Positions 18,626-27,374 of a DNA stretch of 64,000 nucleotides are shown piece after piece (position 1 is the stretch's first letter; every line of letters starts with the position of its first letter). The stretch comes from Bacillota bacterium (GTDB taxonomy: Bacteria > Bacillota > Clostridia > Lachnospirales > Lachnospiraceae). The notes below the pieces were generated by a model, which was given only the letters and a program-made list of their open reading frames with translations, was not told the DNA's origin and did no database searches. Location of the stretch: positions 248,001-312,000 of the forward strand of contig JAEWQV010000017.1 of NCBI GenBank assembly GCA_023399055.1, written 5' to 3'. Position numbers and translations under genes: made by a program.

Positions 18626-19867
18626 ATGAAAATCATATCTTTAAGAAATCATAATCCCAGGCTCGACTTTTTTAAATATATCGGCCCAGGGCTATTGGTA
18701 ACCGTTGGTTTTATTGACCCCGGCAATTGGGCCTCCAATGTCGCTGCAGGCTCTGATTACGGCTATAAACTTCTGTGGATGGTCACTCTATCTACTATCA
18801 TGCTAATTATATTACAGCATAATGCCGCACACCTTGGTATTGTTACGGGTAACTGTTTGTCCGAATCTGCGGCAAAGCACTTGAAACCTGCGGTTAGTAA
18901 TACCGTATTGGGAACTGCCATGCTTGCAGCTGTTTCAACGGGGCTGGCAGAATTACTGGGTGGTGGAATTGCTTTAAATATGCTCTTTGGCATTCCTATA
19001 AAGCTTGGTTCTCTCTTGGTTCTTGGATTGGTTTTATTCCTGCTGTTTAGTAACTCTTATCAGAAACTGGAGAAAATAATTATGGGCTTTGTATCCATAA
19101 TTGGAATCTCCTTTATCCTCGAACTCTGCATGGTGCATGTGGAATGGGGAACCGCATTGACTAGTTGGGTTACTCCTTCCTTCCCAGCCGGTTCCATTCC
19201 TGTAATTATGAGTGTACTTGGTGCTGTCGTTATGCCTCACAATCTTTTCTTACACTCCGAAGTTATTCAAAGTCGCCAGTGGAACTTAATGGATGAAACT
19301 ATCATTCGTAAACAGCTTAAATATGAATTCCTTGATACTTTGTTTTCCATGATAATTGGTTGGGGAATTAATAGCGCAATGATTTTGGTAGCTGCTGCAA
19401 CCTTTTTTACCCAAGGTTTGCATGTGAGTGAATTAAGCCAGGCAGCACAAATGTTAAAGCCCTTGTTAGGCAATACTGCCTCCATAGTATTTGCAGTAGC
19501 TCTCCTATTCTCCGGTATTTCCTCGTCTATAACTGCCGGTATGGCAGGGGGTAGTATTTTTGCCGGAATATATAAAGAACCTTATGATATAAAAGATGAC
19601 CACACCAAAATTGGTGTAGCCATTACGCTTGTTCTTTCAGCTATTGTCATACTCTTTATACGTAGTCCTTTCCAGGGACTTATTTATTCTCAAATGTTTT
19701 TAAGCATACAGCTACCAATCTCTATTTTCTTACAGATATATCTTACTTCCTCCAAGAAAGTAATGGGACAGTATGCAAATTCTCGCCGCAATAGCATTGC
19801 TTTATGGTCGGTGGGTCTAATCGTGACTTTCTTAAATATCGCTTTGCTAATTAGTTTTTTAGCCTAA
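18626..19867 (+). CDS. Nramp-family divalent metal transporter
   Basis: Membrane protein of 413 residues with about eleven predicted helices. Helix 1 contains the metal-binding DPGN motif (GFIDPGNWASNVAAGSDYG), and helix 6 contains MPHN (AVVMPHNLFLHSEV). These are the canonical Nramp residues for manganese or iron uptake by proton symport, not the altered set of magnesium-type relatives. It is the only plus-strand gene between the starch module and the lipoprotein gene. A hairpin-forming leader (about 18555-18580) precedes it; I could not match it to a known metal riboswitch. The ribosome-binding site AAGGA is rather far from the ATG. Confidence 0.88.
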   Translation: MKIISLRNHNPRLDFFKYIGPGLLVTVGFIDPGNWASNVAAGSDYGYKLLWMVTLSTIMLIILQHNAAHLGIVTGNCLSESAAKHLKPAVSNTVLGTAMLAAVSTGLAELLGGGIALNMLFGIPIKLGSLLVLGLVLFLLFSNSYQKLEKIIMGFVSIIGISFILELCMVHVEWGTALTSWVTPSFPAGSIPVIMSVLGAVVMPHNLFLHSEVIQSRQWNLMDETIIRKQLKYEFLDTLFSMIIGWGINSAMILVAAATFFTQGLHVSELSQAAQMLKPLLGNTASIVFAVALLFSGISSSITAGMAGGSIFAGIYKEPYDIKDDHTKIGVAITLVLSAIVILFIRSPFQGLIYSQMFLSIQLPISIFLQIYLTSSKKVMGQYANSRRNSIALWSVGLIVTFLNIALLISFLA

Positions 19868-20038
19868 GATTTTAAAAGACAAAAACAATTGACATAAGAT
19901 GAAATGGTAATCTGTTTCACTGTCATAAAAAAAAACCAACAGAGTTTTTTCTTAATATGCGTTTAATAGAAAGGTGCCTCATGACTTCTACTTTAAAGCA
20001 TATTAATATACTTACTTGTGCTGGAGTTTTTTTAAATG

Positions 20039-20380
20039 TTAGTTTGAGAACATATGAATTACTTCAATTATTTTGTCAAAATCACAATCCTTGTTAAAGT
20101 AAATTAATAAGCAAAACTTCGTTTCCTTGCTAAACTCAATATTTCTTATGATATCTAATGGATTAACATACTCATTGTATAGATCAAAAAGATAATCTTC
20201 AGCCCCATATATCTCAAACTTATATAACCCAAGGATTTTACTATAATTAAAACTAACTGCAGTTTCTTTGGATAAGCATATTTCAAACCATATATTATCA
20301 ATGTCTATACCAATATCACCTATATTAATAATCGATATAACCGGGATAGGATAATATTCTGTCACAAATGATTTATCCAT
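20039..20380 (-). CDS. hypothetical protein
   Basis: Protein of 113 residues, acidic, without signal peptide or membrane helix. I do not recognise a family. The first 19 bases overlap the end of the small gene at 20362-20505, suggesting coupled translation. Together with that gene it follows the secreted leucine-rich-repeat protein, so an accessory or immunity-like role is possible, but nothing in the sequence proves it. Confidence 0.6.
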   Translation of the reverse strand: MDKSFVTEYYPIPVISIINIGDIGIDIDNIWFEICLSKETAVSFNYSKILGLYKFEIYGAEDYLFDLYNEYVNPLDIIRNIEFSKETKFCLLIYFNKDCDFDKIIEVIHMFSN

Positions 20381-20505
20381 TTTAATTGAATGGTTGTTAA
20401 AGTATAATCATAGCCTTCTGATTTTATGCTTTTTCGTATAGTATCCGCTTTTGCACAGAGTTCCTTGTATAAATTATTGATACTGTTAAATTGCTCTATG
20501 TTCAT
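20362..20505 (-). CDS. small hypothetical protein (47 aa)
   Basis: Short frame starting MNIEQFNSINNLYKELCAK and ending QLKWINHL, preceded by GGTGG five bases before the ATG. It begins 18 bases after the stop of the 689-residue secreted protein and overlaps the next gene by 19 bases. The helix-forming, mixed-charge sequence has no recognised family. Confidence 0.5.
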   Translation of the reverse strand: MNIEQFNSINNLYKELCAKADTIRKSIKSEGYDYTLTTIQLKWINHL

Positions 20506-20522
20506 AAACGCCACCAAATAAT

Positions 20523-22592
20523 TTAATAGTTCTTAATTGTGAAAGTGACCTTCGTCTTATTCCCTGCTTTATCAGTTATAGTAACTACATAGGTACCCTT
20601 TGCTGTGAAAAGTCCACCCTTGGGATATGTCATATCCTTCTTATTTTTTGTTACTATGATTGATTTAAAATTATCTTCCTTATAAGTCAACTTAAAGCTC
20701 TTATTTGTAATAGCACCACTTTTAAGTACATTATTACTGCTATCCCTAAGCTCAATAACAGGAGGAGTTGTATCAATTACAAATGAAACTATTGTAACAA
20801 CCTTAAAACCATTATCAACTACAAGCTTATAAGATCCGTTATTAAATATGTATCTTCCATTACTAATTGCTTTTCCGTTTAGTGTCGCTGTACCATAATT
20901 AAATAAAATTTCGACTTCAGAACTATAATATTTATTATTTGAAACTCCTTTCACGGTAGGAGCTATCGCAGGATCTACAAATGTAATGCCATATTTTTTT
21001 GCATAGATTTGAGCATAGGAACCAGTTTTCCCATAGATAGTAACAGCTTCATCTGCATGGTCAAATAAATTTTTTCCTATCTTTACTACACTATTTGGAA
21101 TGGTAACACTTCTTAGCTTCGAAGCATCTAGAAATGCCCACCTATTAATTTCCGTAATACCATCTGGTATAACAACCTTTTCCTTATTTCCTAAATATTG
21201 ATTAAAAGCCCCATTTCTTATAACGAAGTCTGGATTCGCAGGTATTGAACTAATAACCTTACTGTTTGGATCCAAGGAATAAAGCAGGACAGTATTTTGC
21301 CCTTGATTAACTGCCCAATGTACATATCCAGTTATGGGATTATATTGCAGCATATCCATTGCATTGAGTACGGCATGTGGCAGTTCTTTAATCGAATCCA
21401 GTACTTTGCCGTTCTTATCAATGGTTGCCATATAAGTTGTCTGTAGCTCGGTATTTGAATTATATTTTTCCCATAATAGTAAATACTTGTTATCACCTAT
21501 TTGTACCATCTTTGGATGTACTGCTGTTTCGGTATCTGTATCCGTATAGTTGGTTAAATAGATTGGCTTAGATACTGCAGTTAAGCTTTCATCCATGGTG
21601 ACAACAAATAAATTACGAGAGCCATTTACCTCAGCACTTCCATCCTTTGTAGTGTTCTCATAGGTACCGGCAAGAATATAGCCCTCAGACGTCTTTGCCA
21701 AACCGCCTAAATCGGAATATGTAAGCTGGTATATATAAGATGACTTAAAATCAAAGGCTGATATTCTAGCGTTATCACTACCTATCACAACTTTTTCAAC
21801 TACAAAAGAACGCGGGTTATAATCCCCTTGATCTACAAATACAAAACCATTATTAATTGGTAATATAATTTGATTAAAGGAATGACTTGCGGATGGCATA
21901 ATGATATTACCGGTATCTCTGCCAGATTGGCGAGCAAACGTCTCTTTATTTAATATAAAGCCATAAGAGGACTGATGATGGTACCCATCCGGCGCTACAA
22001 AGCCACTCTTACCAAAATAAACTGCTATCATATCACCGGATATCTCCAAGCGACACGCTTCATCAAAGGGCTGCATGACTCCTGTGTAACTCTTTGACCA
22101 CTTTTCATCAAAAGTCTGTGCCTGCATTAAATATTTATTTAGTTTCTTACCATCTTTATCATACTTTACTATTGCTACGCTAATATCATTAAATGCACCC
22201 TCCGGTACATTCTTGCCAAAGGCGACATAATAATTACCTTCCGTATCTTTTGTAAATCCCCCAACTTTGGATAGTTCTGCTTCTAACTTAAGAGTCCTGA
22301 TGTACTTTGCTTTTTGATCATACTCATAAATGGTAGCCCTGCCATTTACGATTGTCCAATTTAAAACGCTAATTGTTCCATCTGGATTGACTTCTGTTTG
22401 AAGCGAGGACACGCGCAATGGCCACCCTTCCAGATAACAGCCACCAGTTTCATAGGTTTTTTCTTTTACATCTAAGGACGTATAATATGGATTGCTTACA
22501 GAGTTGTCCGCAGATACAGGTACGATCTTGGATACAAGTATTATGGATATAAAGAATAATGTGATGCCATTACACAATTTTATTTTCTTCAT
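20523..22592 (-). CDS. secreted BspA-like leucine-rich-repeat protein
   Basis: Extracellular protein of 689 residues with a signal peptide (about 1-29, ending VSA). Residues 40-480 form a large beta-rich region of repeated short strands. Next comes a short BspA/TpLRR-type repeat stretch (VVIPDGITEINRWAF, LRSVTIPNSVVKIGKNLF), ending in IYGKTGSYAQIYAKKYGITF, a classic end of such arrays. The C terminus has two Ig-like or Big-type segments with DTTPPVIEL and TITDKAGNKTKVTF. No LPxTG or lipobox is seen, so it is probably released or held non-covalently. Likely adhesin or cell-surface protein; ligand unknown. Confidence 0.75.
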   Translation of the reverse strand: MKKIKLCNGITLFFISIILVSKIVPVSADNSVSNPYYTSLDVKEKTYETGGCYLEGWPLRVSSLQTEVNPDGTISVLNWTIVNGRATIYEYDQKAKYIRTLKLEAELSKVGGFTKDTEGNYYVAFGKNVPEGAFNDISVAIVKYDKDGKKLNKYLMQAQTFDEKWSKSYTGVMQPFDEACRLEISGDMIAVYFGKSGFVAPDGYHHQSSYGFILNKETFARQSGRDTGNIIMPSASHSFNQIILPINNGFVFVDQGDYNPRSFVVEKVVIGSDNARISAFDFKSSYIYQLTYSDLGGLAKTSEGYILAGTYENTTKDGSAEVNGSRNLFVVTMDESLTAVSKPIYLTNYTDTDTETAVHPKMVQIGDNKYLLLWEKYNSNTELQTTYMATIDKNGKVLDSIKELPHAVLNAMDMLQYNPITGYVHWAVNQGQNTVLLYSLDPNSKVISSIPANPDFVIRNGAFNQYLGNKEKVVIPDGITEINRWAFLDASKLRSVTIPNSVVKIGKNLFDHADEAVTIYGKTGSYAQIYAKKYGITFVDPAIAPTVKGVSNNKYYSSEVEILFNYGTATLNGKAISNGRYIFNNGSYKLVVDNGFKVVTIVSFVIDTTPPVIELRDSSNNVLKSGAITNKSFKLTYKEDNFKSIIVTKNKKDMTYPKGGLFTAKGTYVVTITDKAGNKTKVTFTIKNY

Positions 22593-22706
22593 TTGTTGTT
22601 ACCTTTCATTTTAGACATGCTATTTCCTAGAATATACCATATTTTTAGTAATATTAAAACATTCTAATTCAAACTGCTACTTAAAATGACATAAAATATG
22701 TTTTTA

Positions 22707-22735
22707 TTGCAAAACATTACATATAATTCTATAAT
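22707..22735 (+). promoter_or_regulatory. promoter of the lipoprotein gene
   Basis: TTGCAA and TATAAT with a 17-base spacer, 29 bases upstream of the start codon and just ahead of the GGGAGG ribosome-binding site. Confidence 0.7.
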
Positions 22736-22764
22736 ATGGTATAGCGTAAAGGGAGGAAAGAAAG

Positions 22765-23400
22765 ATGAAACAACAAAAAAGAATTGGTATTTTAATTGTA
22801 TTACTTACTATGTTGCTGCTTATTTCTGGATGTTCTAAACAAGACAGCAAAAAAGAATTTTCCATAGGTTCCTGGAATGATACTGTATTTGAAAACACTT
22901 GGCTAAACATGAGTTTTGAGATTGATGATGACTGGGCAATTGCAACTGATGAAGAAATCTCAGAGGTAATGGGTGTCGGTGCAGAATTAATTAGTGAACT
23001 AAATGGAACTAGCAAAGAAGCTCTTGAAAAGGCTGCGGAGTTAAAAGTAATTTATGGATTTTTAGCGTATGATAGTGATGCAACTACTAACATACAATTA
23101 CTTTATGAGAATTTAGCAAAATCCTTAGGGGGTACCAAATATACAGAAGAGGAGTATTTAAACGAGTTTAAAAAGCAAATTCCAGAAGACATCTATGAAT
23201 TAGTAGGCGAATCTACAAAAGAAATAGCTGGAAAAACATTTTACACATTGCAATATTCTCTTTATGACGGAGCTCTTTTTCAAGAATATTATACCTATAA
23301 ATTAGATAAATATATGGTTTCGTTGCTTGTTACATATACGCCTGAAACAGAAGTAGAAATCCAAGAGTTCGTAAATAACATATCCGCTATAAAAGAATGA
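22765..23400 (+). CDS. putative lipoprotein
   Basis: Protein of 211 residues with a signal peptide and lipobox (LLLISGC), so it is anchored to the outer face of the membrane. The mature part has a single predicted alpha/beta domain (GSWNDTVFENTWLNMSF at its start) of a kind often seen in clostridial lipoproteins of unknown function. It is transcribed alone from its own promoter and followed by a strong terminator. Confidence 0.75.
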   Translation: MKQQKRIGILIVLLTMLLLISGCSKQDSKKEFSIGSWNDTVFENTWLNMSFEIDDDWAIATDEEISEVMGVGAELISELNGTSKEALEKAAELKVIYGFLAYDSDATTNIQLLYENLAKSLGGTKYTEEEYLNEFKKQIPEDIYELVGESTKEIAGKTFYTLQYSLYDGALFQEYYTYKLDKYMVSLLVTYTPETEVEIQEFVNNISAIKE

Positions 23401-23443
23401 TATGACCTATTGGTAAATTAGGATTAAAGATAGGGGTAAACTG

Positions 23444-23486
23444 GAAGGGGCTGTTGCAAAACTAATAGTTAAGCAGCAGCTCCTTC
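23444..23486 (+). terminator. terminator of the lipoprotein gene
   Basis: GAAGGGGCTGTTGC and GCAGCAGCTCCTTC form a 14 bp stem (two G-U-type mismatches) followed by TTTTAT on the plus strand. Confidence 0.8.
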
Positions 23487-23580
23487 TTTTATCTCTATTA
23501 TTTATAGCTTTTTATACTACAAAAATCATATATTATCAAATCAAAGAATCCATTTTTACTTAGAACCTAACAACATTGTA

Positions 23581-24384
23581 TTACACCTTGGATTCCTTAA
23601 TGGTATTATGTAATGAGCTAAATAATTCATTATAGTTTAAACTACTCCCATTAAATTGGGTAACTGCGGCATAAAGGTTTAATGGTATTTCATCGTCCTC
23701 ATATGTAAATGTTTGACCATTCATTTTTAATATACTATCCGCAATATTTGAAGCATATGCAATGTCTTTGTTATTTGTCAGCAGAACGAACTCATCCCCT
23801 CCAATACGAAAAACAATATCGTCCACTCCTGCTGCCTTTTCCATACGTCTTAATACTTCCAAAAGCGCTAAGTCTCCAGCTTTACGTGATATTTCATTAA
23901 TAGAAATAAAGTAACTGATATCGCAACAGACAAAATAACATTCTTTTCTTTCAACAAACAAATCATATAAATTAGTAATATCTACTTGAGTTCTTCCATT
24001 CATCTTGACATCTCCATTCTCAACCGGCAGTAATTGCCTGGGACAAAGTTCTGTGAATCTAGCTTCCTTACGAAATACCGAGGGCTTACACTGCCACACT
24101 TGCTCAAAGGCTCTTGTAAATGCTTCGGGGGAACTATAGCAGTAGCTTAGAGCGATATCCAATATACTTTCTTTGGTATTGTATACCAAATCCCTAGCCG
24201 CTTTGGTAATTCTTCGCTTTATGACATACTCTTTAATACTATAATCATTCACATATTTAAAGATTTTCTGAAGATGAGATTTTGAACAATAACAGGCATT
24301 TGCAACATCTTCCGGTGTTATATTTTCTTTTATATTTGCTTCAATATAATCCAAAGCATTTGATAACAGCTCTATATTGTTCAT
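23581..24384 (-). CDS. AraC-type DNA-binding protein fused to a short GGDEF domain
   Basis: Cytoplasmic protein of 267 residues. Residues 1-110 form an AraC/XylS double helix-turn-helix, with DVANACYCSKSHLQKIFK and ALSYCYSSPEAFTRAF, placed at the N terminus and not the usual C terminus. Residues 140-267 match a shortened diguanylate-cyclase-like domain: CDISYFISINEISRKAGD corresponds to the D-x-D-xF-K-xIND segment, followed by an intact RIGGDEFVLL signature. The domain is about 30 residues short at its end, so enzymatic activity is doubtful and it may be a nucleotide sensor. AGGAGG precedes the ATG. Expression starts near repeat copy A. Confidence 0.75.
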   Translation of the reverse strand: MNNIELLSNALDYIEANIKENITPEDVANACYCSKSHLQKIFKYVNDYSIKEYVIKRRITKAARDLVYNTKESILDIALSYCYSSPEAFTRAFEQVWQCKPSVFRKEARFTELCPRQLLPVENGDVKMNGRTQVDITNLYDLFVERKECYFVCCDISYFISINEISRKAGDLALLEVLRRMEKAAGVDDIVFRIGGDEFVLLTNNKDIAYASNIADSILKMNGQTFTYEDDEIPLNLYAAVTQFNGSSLNYNELFSSLHNTIKESKV

Positions 24385-24443
24385 CCCATCCTCCTTTGTT
24401 TCTTTCGGTACCGTATGTATAGTATATCATGAACATAAAACTC

Positions 24444-24516
24444 TTCATGATCTTGTTGCTCCAATCGGTATTTACAAGCAAGCTTGCATATACCTCATTC
24501 CGCTTTTAGTATATCA
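24444..24516 (-). repeat. copy A of a ~72 bp direct repeat (promoter-leader)
   Basis: Nearly the same sequence as 26341-26412, in the same orientation. Shared parts include TTCATGATCTTGTTG, TTTACAAGCAAGCTTGCA and ATACCTCATTCC; the internal differences are five transitions and small indels. On the minus strand the unit opens with a -10-like TATACT and carries the palindrome GCAAGCTTGC. It lies in the leader of the AraC-GGDEF gene. Confidence 0.75.
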
Positions 24517-24565
24517 TAGTGGTATTTTACGTTCTTGATATTTTGACTATAATTATTACAAAAAA

Positions 24566-24598
24566 ATCTCTAAACCTTAACTGTTGCGGTTTAGAGAT
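24566..24598 (-). terminator. terminator of the yolD/polymerase operon
   Basis: A perfect 11 bp stem (ATCTCTAAACC/GGTTTAGAGAT) followed by seven T residues on the minus strand, about 90 bases past the yolD stop. It lies between the operon and repeat copy A. Confidence 0.9.
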
Positions 24599-24689
24599 CA
24601 ATTTTATAAGCAAAGCTTTTCAATATCACGAATTTATAACATATGGCATCGATATAAACATTATTTGCTCCTTGATTAATTACCTTAAA

Positions 24690-25019
24690 CTAGCTCCAAT
24701 GTAAATTAGAAATATCCTCAAAAGGTATTTTTGTATTAACAACCACTAGTATCCTATTAATATTATCAACTTGTGATACCATCCCAGTTAATTGAACATA
24801 TTCTATATTCTTAAAAAATTCTACTGTAATTACATCCTTTTTCCTAACTTGACTTAACTTCAGATTTATTTCTTCTTTTTGTTCTTCCGACAAGTCATGT
24901 TTAGGAACAATAATACGCTCTTTCTCTGCCAATGCCTCTCTTAATCCTTTTAAGGCATCAAAAGGCATGAACTGCTTGGCACGGTTTTCTCTGTCCATTT
25001 TTGCACGCTTACTCTCCAC
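24690..25019 (-). CDS. YolD-like protein
   Basis: Protein of about 109 residues with the YolD core: a basic N terminus, RENRAKQFMPFDALKGL, then an acidic helix and a small beta domain. YolD-like proteins are almost always encoded with a Y-family DNA polymerase, as in B. subtilis yolD/uvrX, and are SOS-induced; their biochemical role is unclear. I prefer the GTG at 25019, eight bases after GGGGG; the frame opens at a TTG at 25034. It overlaps the polymerase gene's end by 11 bases, so the two are translated together. Confidence 0.8.
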   Translation of the reverse strand: MESKRAKMDRENRAKQFMPFDALKGLREALAEKERIIVPKHDLSEEQKEEINLKLSQVRKKDVITVEFFKNIEYVQLTGMVSQVDNINRILVVVNTKIPFEDISNLHWS

Positions 25020-26274
25020 TTTTATGACCCCCAATTTGCCTGTTTCGCTCCATCGTAGTACCTGCCTCCTGTAAATCCATTCCTCGAACTATTGCATTTT
25101 TGCCAAACTTATTTTTGATGTCTATAGCTGCCCTCTGTAACTTCCTGTCCTTCTCCATTTCTGCGGGATCAGTAAATAAGTCATACTGCTCATATGCTTC
25201 ATCAATGATATTATTACAGGATAGTCCTAACCGTCGTATTGGCTTGCCTTTATCCACAATCCGCTCATACAGCTTCATTATATAGGGTATAATTGTGCGA
25301 TAGGAATTCGTAGTGACAGTCATAGATGCAGTTCCCGAGGCATGTTTCAACTCTAATTCATTGGAATATCCAATCATCAATGACATAGAATTCGTAACCA
25401 CACCTTTATCTACCATATCCAGACATAAGGCATCCGCCATCTCTTTTACAATTATTCTGCACTCCTCAAAACTATAATCCCTGGGAAGTACTTGTGCGCT
25501 TGACATGGAATTACTTTTTGCCTTATAAGCCTTTATGTCCGCCATAGTTGTAGTTTCTCTTCCCCAGGCATGGTCGATTAAAAGCTCTGCATCAATTCCA
25601 AACACCCGGTAAAGCAGATCCTCATTGGCGTAAGCGATGTCACCCATTGTAAAAATACCGATACTAGCAAGTCTATTTACTGTACCACGTCCTATTCTCC
25701 AGAAATCGTTTAGTGGTTGGTGTTTCCACAAGGTTTTTTGATAGAGTTCCTCATTCAAATATCCTATATTGTCTTTTGCGTGCTTCGCTGTAATATCCAA
25801 GGCTACTTTAGCCAAATAAAGATTTGTTCCGATACCTGCTGTGGCAGTAACCTCTGTTACACTTTTTATATCCTTCATAATTTGTACAGCTAACTCTCTA
25901 GCACTCATATGATATAGGGAAAGATACCTGGTCACATCAAGAAATGCCTCATCTATGGAGTAGACATGAATATCTTCTTTCGCAATATATTTTAGGTAGA
26001 TGGCATAAATATTAGCAGAATACTCGATGTAAAGTTTCATTCTAGGTGGTGCCATGATGTATTCCACACCTTTGGGTATTTCAAATACTCTACAACGATT
26101 CTTAATTCCTAAGGCTTTCATGGATGGAGAAATAGCCAGACAGATTGTTTTTTCACTTCTCTCTGGGTCGGCAACTGCAAGGTTAGTAGTTAGAGAATTA
26201 AGTCCACGCTCCACACATTCCACAGAAGCATAAAACGATTTTAAATCAATGCACAAATAAACTCGCTCTTCCAT
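25009..26274 (-). CDS. Y-family DNA polymerase (UvrX/DinB-UmuC type)
   Basis: Translesion polymerase of 421 residues. Both metal-binding motifs are present: LCIDLKSFYASVECV at the N terminus and VYSIDEAFLDV near residue 100. Then follow the thumb with helix-hairpin-helix (FWRIGRGTVNRLASIGI) and a little-finger domain. Its pairing with a YolD-like gene places it with the UvrX/YqjW group, not with housekeeping DinB. A LexA-type box at 26414-26427 overlaps the promoter, which predicts induction by DNA damage. GGAGGAG precedes the ATG. Confidence 0.9.
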   Translation of the reverse strand: MEERVYLCIDLKSFYASVECVERGLNSLTTNLAVADPERSEKTICLAISPSMKALGIKNRCRVFEIPKGVEYIMAPPRMKLYIEYSANIYAIYLKYIAKEDIHVYSIDEAFLDVTRYLSLYHMSARELAVQIMKDIKSVTEVTATAGIGTNLYLAKVALDITAKHAKDNIGYLNEELYQKTLWKHQPLNDFWRIGRGTVNRLASIGIFTMGDIAYANEDLLYRVFGIDAELLIDHAWGRETTTMADIKAYKAKSNSMSSAQVLPRDYSFEECRIIVKEMADALCLDMVDKGVVTNSMSLMIGYSNELELKHASGTASMTVTTNSYRTIIPYIMKLYERIVDKGKPIRRLGLSCNNIIDEAYEQYDLFTDPAEMEKDRKLQRAAIDIKNKFGKNAIVRGMDLQEAGTTMERNRQIGGHKSGE

Positions 26275-26340
26275 CCAGATAACTCCTCCCCATCTAACTT
26301 TTTATCTTATTAAACAAATTATATCAAAGCATATAGCGCG

Positions 26341-26412
26341 TTCATGATCTTGTTGTTCTAACTGATATTTACAAGCAAGCTTGCAATACCTCATTCCTTT
26401 TTATTATACCAT
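26341..26412 (-). repeat. copy B of the ~72 bp direct repeat (promoter-leader)
   Basis: Matches copy A (24444-24516) and lies in the leader of the polymerase gene. On the minus strand it opens with TATAAT, preceded by the LexA box. The palindrome GCAAGCTTGC and the segment ACAACAAGATCATGAA are kept in both copies. Confidence 0.75.
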
Positions 26413-26413
26413 C

Positions 26414-26427
26414 CGAACATTTGTTTG
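26414..26427. promoter_or_regulatory. LexA (SOS) box
   Basis: CGAACATTTGTTTG fits the Gram-positive LexA consensus CGAACRNRYGTTYG at all but one position. It sits directly upstream of the minus-strand TATAAT, so a bound LexA would block the yolD/polymerase promoter. Confidence 0.75.
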
Positions 26428-26484
26428 TATATATGTATTTACTGTCATTTACTTATTTATTCATAAAACGTAGAAATGAAAAAG

Positions 26485-26531
26485 GACTAAATTAGTAACG
26501 TCTTTGATTTTACTTGGCTGCTAATTTAGTC
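26485..26531 (-). terminator. terminator of the XRE regulator gene
   Basis: A perfect 11 bp stem (GACTAAATTAG/CTAATTTAGTC) with a 25-base loop, followed by CCTTTTTC on the minus strand, 12 bases past the stop codon. Confidence 0.75.
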
Positions 26532-26542
26532 TTTATATAATA

Positions 26543-27100
26543 TCATTTGTACTCTTGCTCCAATTTAACTCTTAATAACTTATTCTTAACTTTCGCCGCA
26601 TACTTAAGTTCATATGCTGGAATTCCCTTTTTTATTGCCTCAGAAATATCATTCATTTCACTTTTTATATTTTCCTCATTTACATACCAGCCAAGCAATA
26701 CGGATGATTCACCCCAAATCGCACCATTGTTAACACCAATTAAGCAATATTTGGGTTCATCACTCTTTGCTCTAAACATTACTCGGGATGCCACAACCTT
26801 ATAGCAATTCACAACTGATTTTCCGTCAAAGGATTTAATGGTTATCTTTCCAGTCGGTACGATTAGGTTAGGCGATAATTCATTATTACAATCATTATTT
26901 CCCGTCTCGCCCAGCATTAAATAATCTAAAGATACATTCAGTTTTTGCGATAGTACAAGTAACTTTTCTGTCTCTGGATATCCGCTTCCTTGTTCCCACT
27001 TAGAAATAGCCTGGCGACTTACTCCTATTTTTTCAGCTAATTCCTCCTGTGAAAGCTGTTTTTCTTTTCTCATTAATTGTAAATTGTCTGCAAAACTCAT
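26543..27100 (-). CDS. XRE-family regulator
   Basis: Protein of 185 residues with a helix-turn-helix of the Cro/CI type at the N terminus (SQEELAEKIGVSRQAISKWEQGSGYPETEKL) and a C-terminal domain of about 110 residues without a recognised name, ending in charged helices. It is transcribed away from the C39-like peptidase gene and may control it or itself, but no operator was identified. No membrane segment. Confidence 0.82.
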   Translation of the reverse strand: MSFADNLQLMRKEKQLSQEELAEKIGVSRQAISKWEQGSGYPETEKLLVLSQKLNVSLDYLMLGETGNNDCNNELSPNLIVPTGKITIKSFDGKSVVNCYKVVASRVMFRAKSDEPKYCLIGVNNGAIWGESSVLLGWYVNEENIKSEMNDISEAIKKGIPAYELKYAAKVKNKLLRVKLEQEYK

Positions 27101-27374
27101 ACACTTCTACCTCTTTTCTTTTATTAATCTAAGTAAATTATAATAAGATTTACATTAATTACTACCAATCTAAATTTGCATTTACGCAACTTGAATTTGC
27201 AATTAACTTTACTAAATTGTCTTACCTATGGTTTGTCATAAATTTGTAAGAATTTAAGAATAGAAATGTAGGATTTCCATGATAAATAACGAAAACACTA
27301 AATACTTCGTTTTGATACCCTTATTGTATTAAATGAGGTGTTTAACAATACCTCAAGTATACGGGGTGTGAAAG

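Noticed and set aside
26341..26400. Small peptide frame (MRYCKLACKYQ...) in repeat copy B
   Set aside because: The other copy has a one-base indel that breaks the frame, so the peptide is not conserved.
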